Of a stretch of 64,000 bases of DNA, positions 56,969 through 64,000 are shown piece after piece. The stretch is from Termitomyces sp. T153. Lineage: Eukaryota; Basidiomycota; Agaricomycetes; Agaricales; Lyophyllaceae. The stretch is from NCBI GenBank assembly GCA_018296165.2, contig JACKQL020000009.1:1240001-1304000 (forward strand). The letters run 5' to 3'. Position 1 is the stretch's first letter; each line of letters begins with the position of its first letter. The notes under the pieces are model-generated. The model did no database searches and had not been told where the DNA came from. It worked only from the letters and a program-made list of their open reading frames with translations. The translations under genes and the position numbers were made by a program.

Positions 56969-57363
56969 TCACAATCTACACAAAACCAAAATCAGCCTCC
57001 GCAGTGGACCATATCCGGAAATATAAAAAAGACAACATAGTACCAGTACATACGTAAGAGGAACTGCCCACCATCCTCGTTAGCATGCCTGTCAGTCGTC
57101 CAAGGGAAAACTCACCGGTCGTAAGATTCGGCGTCTGTGATGTTGGCGGGGGGTCGTCAGAGATAGCCGTTACAAATCCTATCACTGTATGCTATCCTTA
57201 TCAGCACTTCCATGAGTTGTCAAAAGTAACAAAAGAAATACCAGCAGATGAACCGCCCAAAGCGGACGATGCGAACGGTGGAGGGGTGCTGATGATGGTC
57301 GTTGGAAGGATAGGTCCTTCTAGCGCTGCATACCATGGTCGTCAGCCACTTATACCAGCTACA
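56969..57363 (-). CDS. Small candidate membrane protein gene
   Basis: Minus-strand exons about 57330-57242 (LEGPILPTTIISTPPPFASS), 57184-57116 (IGFVTAISDDPPPTSQTPNL) and 57063-56969 (YVLVLCCLFYISGYGPLRRL, TGA) join in frame through introns of 57 bp (GTATTTC...ATACAG) and 52 bp (GTGAGT...GGGCAG, branch-like GCTAAC). The start is unclear; an ATG about 25 bases upstream would need a very short intron. The product would be about 90 residues, Pro/Ser-rich with one hydrophobic segment near the end. No family is recognised. Confidence 0.35.
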
Positions 57364-57830
57364 TAATCCATAAGAGTATTCACAAGACATGGCCAAAGTC
57401 TATAAGTCAAGTAAGCGGAGGAAGAAGGGGGGCGTGTGGGATGCAACAAAGATTGTAAGCTTAAGAATTAGTCACAGCCAGCATCAGAACAGCAAGATCG
57501 AGATGGGTCGTGTTGTGTGAAGTTCGGGTTGGGTTGATGGTAACCAGATATAGAGGAATTCCATGTAAGTTGGTTGAAAGTGAATCACTAGTGTCGGCCC
57601 CTAGAAAATTACTTATAGAGCGGTAGTTTTCTTTTGGCCAGCTGGAAAGACAGATAGTCCAAAGAATTCCCTGGGGCATCCAACATGCAATTTAAACCAG
57701 GAAAGAAACGTCATCAAGAAGTTAACCGTATGCACCAGTGAGAAACCACGAAGATTGCTATCTTTCGTTTTCGATACTACCAGTTCAAGATATCACTTCT
57801 ATCAGTCCCGAACAAGAATTTGAATCAAGT
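57364..57830. other. Intergenic region, nothing assigned
   Basis: Host-like composition. A minus-strand frame at 57679-57461 has no supporting feature. Confidence 0.4.
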
Positions 57831-57837
57831 CTAGACG

Positions 57838-59385
57838 GGGCGTCGTCGGGGCTGGTGTGTGCTCCCACGGCACCAGAACGAGGACGACGAATCGACATCC
57901 GATGCATCAAGGGCGTCGAGGCGTCAAATACATGTCGGACATCAGAAATGATGAAATACAACACTAGAATGAGTATTTCCATGGAATCGCTGGATGCGAA
58001 TACTTCTAATACTTCAGTTGTTGCACGATATATATATGCAATCTCGATTCTCAGCGATCGAATGAAAGTTCTACAACCATCAGGGGATTTTCATTCAAGT
58101 AGTGAGTGTGTTGGGATCAGCGGCTAGTGAGCTGCAAGACCTTGAAGGCAAAAGGAGATTCAGAAGCAGAGAGGTGGAATTGAAAAAGGAGGACGAACGG
58201 ACGCTCTCGGCTGCTGACTATTTCACCTCTCAACCTCGCCTCTCAAAATTCGCAAGAATATCTGTTCATCTATTCATCGTCAGCTTCTTGAGTTGTCTTA
58301 TCACGGTTACAGTAATCCGAGCAGAGACAATGATCTGAAGGAACAAGTCACCTGACCAATTTCCTACTCTGTTTCAAGAATGGTAGCTGTTGAGATGAAA
58401 TTGAAAAAGGTACGACTCACTTCTTCATATTACAACTGAATGAGGAAGATGAGGGCGACAGCGCAACTTCACGCCGATGTCATCGTGTAAGGAACGCAAT
58501 ATATCAGATTCCAGGATTAAGAATTGAGATGTTTTTCTCCGCGCCATCACCCTAAATACATATAGTGCTATTCCACCGTTCCTTTACATCAATTGTAGCA
58601 TACACCAATGATCTTCCAGGATCGTGTGATACCCTAGTCCCTGCTCGGAAGCACTTTGTTTGTTGCTGGTTTTCTCAACATTCATATCAGCCATTCATCT
58701 CCTTCAGCAAATTGGAACCTGGGATCACAATGCAATGACTGATTGTCCACTGCTGTCCCGCGTTGGTTCATAATGTACATGTTCTCTATTCTTACAGCTG
58801 GTTACTCCTACAGAAATGTCTAAACTTGTCTGAGTATGATTGCCAGCATAGTGATGTTTTGGGCAATGTTTACCATAATATGATGTGAATTATGAGCCAC
58901 CATTTTCCATTAGATCATGACTTCATTTCTTTTACATGATTAATAGTAGCTTAATCTTCACATCATATGGGCCTGGCATCCCACGTCCGTCGAGAGCTCC
59001 AAAATGTATCTGCCTCTTCAAGATACGTTGTCCTCCAAATACCCTTCTGATATACAATCCATTCACTACTCTTTCCGCTTCACCGAACCGTCCATATGTC
59101 GCTCGGACCAGATAAATTACTCCTTGACATTCCTGACCCAGTAGGCAGTCTTTTTATATCATTGGAATAAACCTGTACAATCATTTGGTGATAATCGAGA
59201 ACACATTTTAAATGTGCGATAAACCAGACGTTCAGACTGCAAGGTTGAGGAAGTGATCAAGGAGATGCCATTTGTTGGCTTTGGTCCAGGAACATTGGAT
59301 ATACATGAATCCGAGAAGCGGGTCAAGTCAAGAGGAGAGGAGCTGTTAAGCAGGCATTGTTTCCCGATGTACAGGCATTAATGGG
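57838..59385. repeat. Dispersed repeat, copy B
   Basis: Matches copy A in two blocks (57838-58520 to 42790-43720; 58525-59385 to 44985-45770) with the intervening part of A missing. The second block also matches 63570-64000 of copy C. Its right end runs into the tRNA-Gly gene (ACAGGCATTA at 59371-59380). Confidence 0.8.
58800..59350 (-). CDS. Unknown multicopy gene, copy B (partial)
   Basis: N-terminal coding near 59340-59210 (CISNVPGPKPTNGISLITSS, then TLQSERLVYRTFKMC). After an intron ending AAAAAG comes an exon at about 59147-58960 reading CLLGQECQGVIYLVRATYGR, FGEAERVVNGLYIRRVFGG and QRILKRQIHFGALDGRGMPG. After GTGAAG and an intron follows a short exon HYAGNHTQTSLDISVGVTSC to about 58805. 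Here copy B has GTAAGA, a good donor, and the distal exon seen in copy C (NGIEY region) is absent or deleted. No family is recognised. The 5' end is only about 30-150 bases from tRNA-Gly. Confidence 0.5.
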
Positions 59386-59457
59386 GTAGTGGTAACCTGG
59401 GTCGTTGCCATCCTTTGTGATATCGACCCGCCGGGGGTTCGATTCCCCCTTAATGCA
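59375..59457 (+). tRNA. tRNA-Gly (anticodon GCC), with a 12-nt intron
   Basis: Acceptor GCATTAA pairs with TTAATGC, discriminator A. D arm is GGGT/ACCT with AGTGGTA loop, anticodon stem GGTCG/CGACC, T arm GGGGG-TTCGATT-CCCCC. The anticodon loop reads TT-GCC-A followed by an insertion (TCCTTTGTGATA) and T, which is a 12-nt intron just 3' of the anticodon at the canonical position. The anticodon is at 59407-59409. The gene sits directly at the end of dispersed repeat copy B. Confidence 0.9.
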
Positions 59458-59655
59458 CTATGCTTGATGTGACTCTTTTTCTATCCCAAATTTAATAATC
59501 TCTCGCCCCACAAAATAGGCAGTTCAAAGCAAAGCATGTGATAGTAGAAGTTGTATTAGTATACCTATCTTACCACCATGGTCTACTCGCTGACCACCGG
59601 GGTCCTGAGATCATCCGGATGCAACACAACTAAAGATCTCAGCAGCATCTGTCAT
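59458..59655. repeat. Paralogous (empty) copy of the segment at 55.6/56.5 kb
   Basis: CTATCCCAAATTTAATAATC to ATCCGGATGCAAC (59481-59633) matches the segment that is split at 55653/56518 by the foldback element. At 59516-59518 only one TAG is present and no element. This lets the element boundaries and target duplication be read directly. Confidence 0.85.
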
Positions 59656-59915
59656 TCTGAAACCTTCTCTCAATTTCTATCTGTGCTTACCTTTTTCCCT
59701 ACCTCAGCACTATAGGCATATTCTTTGTTACAAGTGAGGCATCTTTTCACAACTTTGCAATGTCTTTTGTTCACCCTCTGTCCTCTGATCTCTGAGCTAA
59801 TACATATTTCCTCGGACTGAACCCAGAACTCTTCTTGTCCTCCTGTCTCTATCCTTCCTTGACCACCCCACATCCTCTCTTCATCATCCATATCAAAGTC
59901 TTGTTCAGCTCAAGA
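59656..59915. other. 3' flank of the seven-transmembrane gene
   Basis: A minus-strand frame 59891-59670 (CKVVKRCLTCNKEYAYSAEV) follows the seven-transmembrane gene's stop. Its single CxxC does not make a recognisable domain. Treated as non-coding flank. Confidence 0.4.
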
Positions 59916-61287
59916 TCAAGCAGAGAGATGCTCCTTGGATATTTGTAAAGTGATCACTGAATTGTGCAATGCCCTAATAGAAGAAACCTCTCTGATAAAG
60001 AGGATTGTCAAGGTTGGATAAACAAACTATAATTGGCCATATTAAGTTCATAGAATACTGATTCCATCGCAGAAAATAGCTCACAGAGATACCCCTATAC
60101 AAGGCTGCAAAGGCCAGATAACCATAGTATGATGGGAGTGAAGAAGTTACAGGCAGAAATTGAAGGGAAAACATCACAAGCTGTAGAAAAGTGAATGCTT
60201 GAGTATGAATGGCATATACCCTAGACCATACCTGAAGAACACAATAGATGGCTCCAGATTCTAGAAGAAGATTCAAGATACGCCATGATCCCATAAACCT
60301 TTTACGTGAGATTTGGATCTTTTGTAAGAATCGGAGATGTCTCCTGTATCTAGCATTGACTTTCGAAGGATGTATGTCATGTACAAGCACTCACTGCAAA
60401 GTCATTCCAATTAATAATGTGGCCACTGCGTTGGTAGACAGAGACAATCCGAAGAAAATGTAACCCAAGAAGTCCGCATGGACATCTGCAATAGTTGAAA
60501 CTCTAATGTCTGCAAATCCTTGGTCTCTAGCGGGGCTCCCACTACTCCAACCATGGCCAAGGCTGAAGAGTGAACAAAGAATCAAGTATACCAACATTAT
60601 CCCTTTATAAGACAGACATTGAACAAATACCAACACTAAGAACTACAATCTCGGGACGTACCAAAGGAACAGATACAGAGACCAACTGCAAGCATCAGCG
60701 TCCATCTTTGCCTGTCAAATATAAGCCATGCACGCCATATGATTATTGCATCATTGAAAACCAGCTGATGAGGTGAGCAAGTGGTTTGGTCAGAAGATAT
60801 GTTGAACAAGTTTTTTTTTCGGACACACAGGAAAAGTAGAAAGCCACAGCATCGAAATGGGGATTGCATTCATGTGTAGATTATTGGCCTCGGAGACGCT
60901 CACATAACTTGAAGCCCAAAACCCGCCGTTAAAGAAGACCAAACGTGGGATGCTGCTCATCCAATTCAAGCCAGTATAAGCAAGACTGGTGAGTAAACTG
61001 AATGAGATAATGACCAATGTTGCTCGGGAATGCAAAGATTGTGTATTGTGCCTGAAAGAATCGTGATTAGGGTCTGTCATTGATACACTTGAGCATGCAT
61101 GTCTACTCAATGATGGTGTAAATTGCCATGATGTACAGGGGGGTAAATATCCCTGTCGCATCAGAGTATGCAAAAAATCCAGAAACAACAGATAGCAAAG
61201 GCACATGAGTAAAATGACATATAATACAGTCACCTACATACCTGTGCATAGGAGACCAATTGTCAAATCTACAAGCTTTGACGCCAT
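59916..61287 (-). CDS. Seven-transmembrane protein, basidiomycete family, 8 exons
   Basis: Eight exons (61287-61242, 61152-61107, 61051-60829, 60764-60658, 60562-60395, 60349-60232, 60180-60085, 60026-59916) give 304 residues with every junction in frame. The start MASKLVDLTIGLLCTG leads straight into the first membrane segment (IFTPLYIMAIYTII). Family landmarks follow: FNDAIIIWRAWLIFDRQRW, GYIFFGLSLSTNAVATLLIG, YRRHLRFLQKI and LLLESGAIYCVL, then a last segment FVYPTLTILFI. Basidiomycetes carry many such membrane proteins of unknown function that resemble receptors in topology. Introns are 45-95 bp. Intron 4 keeps frame only with donor GTCCCG; the better-looking GTACGT four bases upstream would break it. 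No frame damage is seen, so the gene may be functional. Confidence 0.87.
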
Positions 61288-62510
61288 CGTGTTGCCTGTA
61301 TCCTGCAGGGTGGAACGTATCTCCGGGATCCCAAATGACATTCCTTTTCAAACAGACTAGAGGAAAGTTGTTCTGGAAAGCGGCTTTTCGAAAGTTAGGG
61401 TTTGCTATTGTGGAGGTAGGTGGAAACAAGCCTATTGGATGAGTATGAGGGATTTATAGGCCTTCATGACCGGCATAATCTCCGGCAGGCAGTTGCCACT
61501 TCTTTGATCGTGGATAGGAGAGTTGAAACGTTGCACTTGGGCTCATCACGAGCCCGTCCCTGAAAGGTGAAACATCATGCCTTTTGGTACAACAAACAAA
61601 GTGAGGATGCAGAGGGGTGTGGTAGAAGGGCTGGCCTCGTCCCATAAGAACGGTGATGAATTCTGTTTAACTCGCCCGCGAAAGCATCTTGGCATTTGGC
61701 ATCTAAACTCTTTTCCTCGGACCTGTGTAACCCCATAGAATCAGGATCCACGACACGACACGACATGACATGACATGGCACGTCACGCGTCATATCTGAC
61801 TTACTTACAACAACAACTTCCAACACACGTGTTTCAGTGCATGTTTCACTTAGCCCTAGTGACGGTTGCATTTGCACGTGCACATGAGGAGAACATATAC
61901 ATATATATATATTAGGTTTTGGCTTCGGATTTTGGGTTTTGGGTTTTGAGTTCTTAAGTTCTTGAGTTTCTGATGATCGATGATTGAAGTCGGCGAGGCT
62001 GAGCCCCGGCGATGTCTTACTTATAACTTGGTTCTGATAGCAGAACCTATATACATCTACATACAATGTATCAATACGAGTACGAGTACGGATACGCGAT
62101 GTACAACTGCCAAACGGGGAAGTAGGGGGGTGAGCGAGTAAGTAAGGTGGGTAAGCGGCATACGAATTCGAATCGTACGTGAGGGTGTACATACATACAT
62201 ACATATATACATATATACAACAAGTTGTATAAGCACAAGATGAAGGATGAGATTAGATTAGTATTTTTTTTGGGAAAGATGGGAAGAATAAGTTAGGGGG
62301 AGGGAGGGGAGAGGTGGGTGGTGCGAGGGAGGTGGGGAGATGAGGAAGGGGAGACGAGGAGACGAAGAACAAGAAGAACGTAGTGTTCGACAAAAAAACA
62401 CCTAAAACCACAAGTGCTCGGGATTTCCAACCCCCACGCCACCTACGCTACGCATTGGCGACCTACAGCAAAAACCCAAAAGCATCAGCAACCCACTCAA
62501 AGCTCAAAAC
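61288..62510. other. Intergenic, low-complexity tracts
   Basis: Between the seven-transmembrane gene's start and the Ala/Tyr-rich gene's stop. Contains (CACGA)n-like repeats at about 61754-61790, TATATA at about 61903-61912, TTTTGGG-like repeats at about 61917-61947 and an (ACAT)n/(ATAT)n tract at about 62190-62218. A long minus-strand frame (62204-61575) reads through these tracts and is judged non-coding, probably 3' untranslated sequence. Confidence 0.5.
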
Positions 62511-63127
62511 TCAAAGCTCAAACGAAACACAACTCGCCTTCAGGACCCTCGGCTGCTCCGCGTCGGGCTCACAATAACTGCCCCTCTCATCACTCGCATG
62601 TTCAAGCTCACGCTCGTGCGCATCTCCGCCCTGCACACGCCTCGGAACGCCATACCCATCCACATACCCCGCATACGCATCCTCACCGCCTCTCCCTGGT
62701 CTAAGCTGCAAAGGCAGCGTATCAAACGTGTTAGGGAGATACTCCTCGTGGTGGGTCAACGCCGACGGCGTGGAACGCACAGGGGGATCGAGGCCGGCGG
62801 CTCCGAGGAGCTGGTGTGAGGACGTCAGGGTGTATGCGTGTGCGTGTGCGTGTACGGGGGTGGTGGGGTCCGCGTAGGTGTTGTAGCCAGTGATAGCAGC
62901 AAGAGCAGGAGCAGGCCCCCCATGCGTATAATCTGCTGCAGCGGCAGTGGCGGCCACAGCGACAGCAGCAGCAGAAGTGGTAGAAGGATACGCAGCAGCA
63001 GAAGGATACGCCCCATCATGCTGCATATAACTCAGGCCCTGAGCATGCCTATACGCAACGGCGGGGGCATACGGATCATACTCATACGCCATATACGCCA
63101 TCCCCGCGCCGACGCCCGCGATGTGAT
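62511..63127 (-). CDS. Ala/Tyr/His-rich protein, 5' end cut
   Basis: The frame reads from about 63160 down to TAA 62511-62513. Within it NHIAGVGAGMAYMAYEYDPY precedes the internal Met at 63101, so coding likely extended further upstream. The body is low-complexity: poly-Ala with Val/Thr, HAHAHAY, GYNTYADP and a short ordered-looking tail (EEYLPNTFDTLPLQLRPGRG). At about 63128 the sequence becomes dispersed repeat copy C, and the frame hits a stop at about 63166, so the 5' part of the gene appears to have been removed. It resembles in style the Tyr-rich gene at 40513-41405 (both start MAY...), but similarity is compositional only. Confidence 0.6.
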
Positions 63128-64000
63128 TTGGCGGCAGAGTGTCCGAATGAAAGTCGCTTCAGACCTGACCGAGACACATATTTCGTGAAAAGACAGGTGA
63201 ACATGTTGATACGTGAAATGTTCACTGATGTCATCTGGGACCATTGGCCTTGGGTTCAAACGTCAAATGTTAGAGATTCAAGATTCAAGATTCCATCCTG
63301 GAAGGGAATGACCCAAACTGTTTAACTATCTGTGTGGAGACTACAGCTACTCCACGCGATTTGGGTACTCAATGCCATTCATCAAGCGGAGACAGTCACG
63401 GTCCGTGCCCATAAGGACACCCCGTTGAATCACAAAGTAATGTTGATCCCTCTCGGGCAAACAAAGCTGATTGCGATTAGATCCAGACTCCTCGGCTAAA
63501 TTCGAAAACAAAGGTTGGAGCTTGTCTTCCTCCGGGACATTACCATTGATATAGATACCGTCTATACAGCTGGTTACTCCTACAGAGACGTCTAAACTTG
63601 TCTGAGTATGATTGCCAGCGTAGTGATACTTTGGGCAATGTTTATCATAATATAATGTGTATTATCGGCCACCATTTTCCATTAGATCATGACTTCATTT
63701 CTTTTACATGATTTATCGTAGCTTAATCTTCTCACACCATATGGGCCTGGCATCCCACGTCCGTCGAGAGCTCCAAAATGTATCTGCCTCTTCAAGATAC
63801 GTTGTCCTCCAAATACCCTTCTGATATACAATCCATTTACTACTCTTTCCGCTTCACCGAACCGTGCATATGTCGCTCGCACCAGATAAATTGCTCCTTG
63901 ACATTCCTGACCCAGTAGGCAGTCTTTTTATATTATTGGAATAAACCTGTGCAATTATTTGGTGATAATCGAGAACACATTTTAAACGTGTGTAAACCAG
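63128..64000. repeat. Dispersed repeat, copy C (runs off window)
   Basis: 63136-63520 matches 44624-45000 of copy A. 63568-64000 matches 58795-59230 of copy B and 45262-45600 of copy A. The left limit at about 63128 abuts the truncated Ala/Tyr-rich gene. Confidence 0.8.
63347..63923 (-). CDS. Unknown multicopy gene, copy C (best preserved, 5' partial)
   Basis: Exon 63923-63736 (CLLGQECQGAIYLVRATYAR, FGEAERVVNGLYIRRVFGGQ, RILKRQIHFGALDGRGMPGP) joins through a 107-bp phase-0 intron (GTGAGAAG...CCAAAG) to exon 63628-63347 (YHYAGNHTQTSLDVSVGVTS, CIDGIYINGNVPEEDKLQPL, LPERDQHYFVIQRGVLMGTD, LRLMNGIEYPNRVE, TAG). Both exons are fully open and well balanced in composition. More 5' exons lie beyond the window, by comparison with copy B. 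Features are Gly- and Arg-rich loops, several Cys and no membrane segment. I do not recognise the family; the structure does not match any transposase motif I know. Confidence 0.65.

Noticed and set aside
61575..62204. 209-codon minus-strand ORF as a gene
   Set aside because: It crosses microsatellite and TATA-like tracts and is made of repeats such as PKTQNPKPK; more likely 3' flank of the Ala/Tyr-rich gene.
1..64000. CRISPR array, ribosomal RNA genes, bacterial-type operons or ribosome binding sites
   Set aside because: None seen; the spliced genes and intron-containing tRNAs show a eukaryotic nuclear sequence, so such features are not expected.

Overview
The window looks like the genome of a mushroom-forming basidiomycete (Agaricomycetes). 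The grounds are host genes with several short GT-AG introns (about 45-100 bp), two large F-box/leucine-rich proteins, a seven-transmembrane family protein of the basidiomycete type, two intron-containing nuclear tRNA genes, and transposon families typical of these fungi: KDZ with a CxC2 cysteine cluster, Plavaka (CACTA superfamily), chromodomain Ty3/Gypsy, other Gypsy, Copia and pogo-like DDE. All family names come from reading protein motifs by eye; no database was searched.

Layout. 1-23.4 kb is a transposon graveyard with very few CpG dinucleotides: a decayed KDZ transposase (minus, 0.75-4.1 kb); a 4 kb stretch without a recognisable gene; a plus-strand ORF of unknown function (8.4-10.9 kb) split by a solo LTR; a minus-strand ORF of unknown function (11.8-20.0 kb) split by a complete chromovirus (13109-19119, 5-bp target duplication CTTCT); and a Plavaka transposase (plus, 20.1-23.4 kb). 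23.5-26.5 kb is CpG-rich host-like DNA with two weak gene candidates and tRNA-Leu(AAG). 26.5-33.4 kb is again CpG-poor: a small CACT-type foldback element, a Gypsy pol remnant and a Copia RNase H remnant.

33.5-46 kb is host DNA: two divergently transcribed F-box paralogues, a tightly abutting three-exon candidate gene, a three-exon Tyr/Pro/His-rich protein with a basic tail, and copy A of a repeat carrying a multicopy gene of unknown function. 46-55.6 kb is a second transposon block: a pogo-like fragment cut by an LTR, then a Gypsy element with nearly intact Gag/Pol reading frames and a spliced ORF antisense to pol. An 864-bp, almost perfectly palindromic CACT foldback element sits at 55654-56517, and an unoccupied paralogue of its target site lies at 59.5 kb. 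56.5-64 kb is host DNA: a small candidate gene, repeat copy B ending at tRNA-Gly(GCC), an eight-exon seven-transmembrane gene, an Ala/Tyr-rich gene cut at its 5' side, and repeat copy C running off the window.

Themes. (1) Transposons decay mainly by C:G to T:A changes, often CGA to TGA, while host islands keep CpG; this fits cytosine methylation or an RIP-like process. (2) Two non-autonomous foldback elements have CACT ends and 3-bp target duplications, and a CACTA-type (Plavaka) transposase lies in the same window. (3) The three-copy unknown gene family with copies next to tRNA-Gly and to a truncated neighbour is the best candidate for something undescribed.
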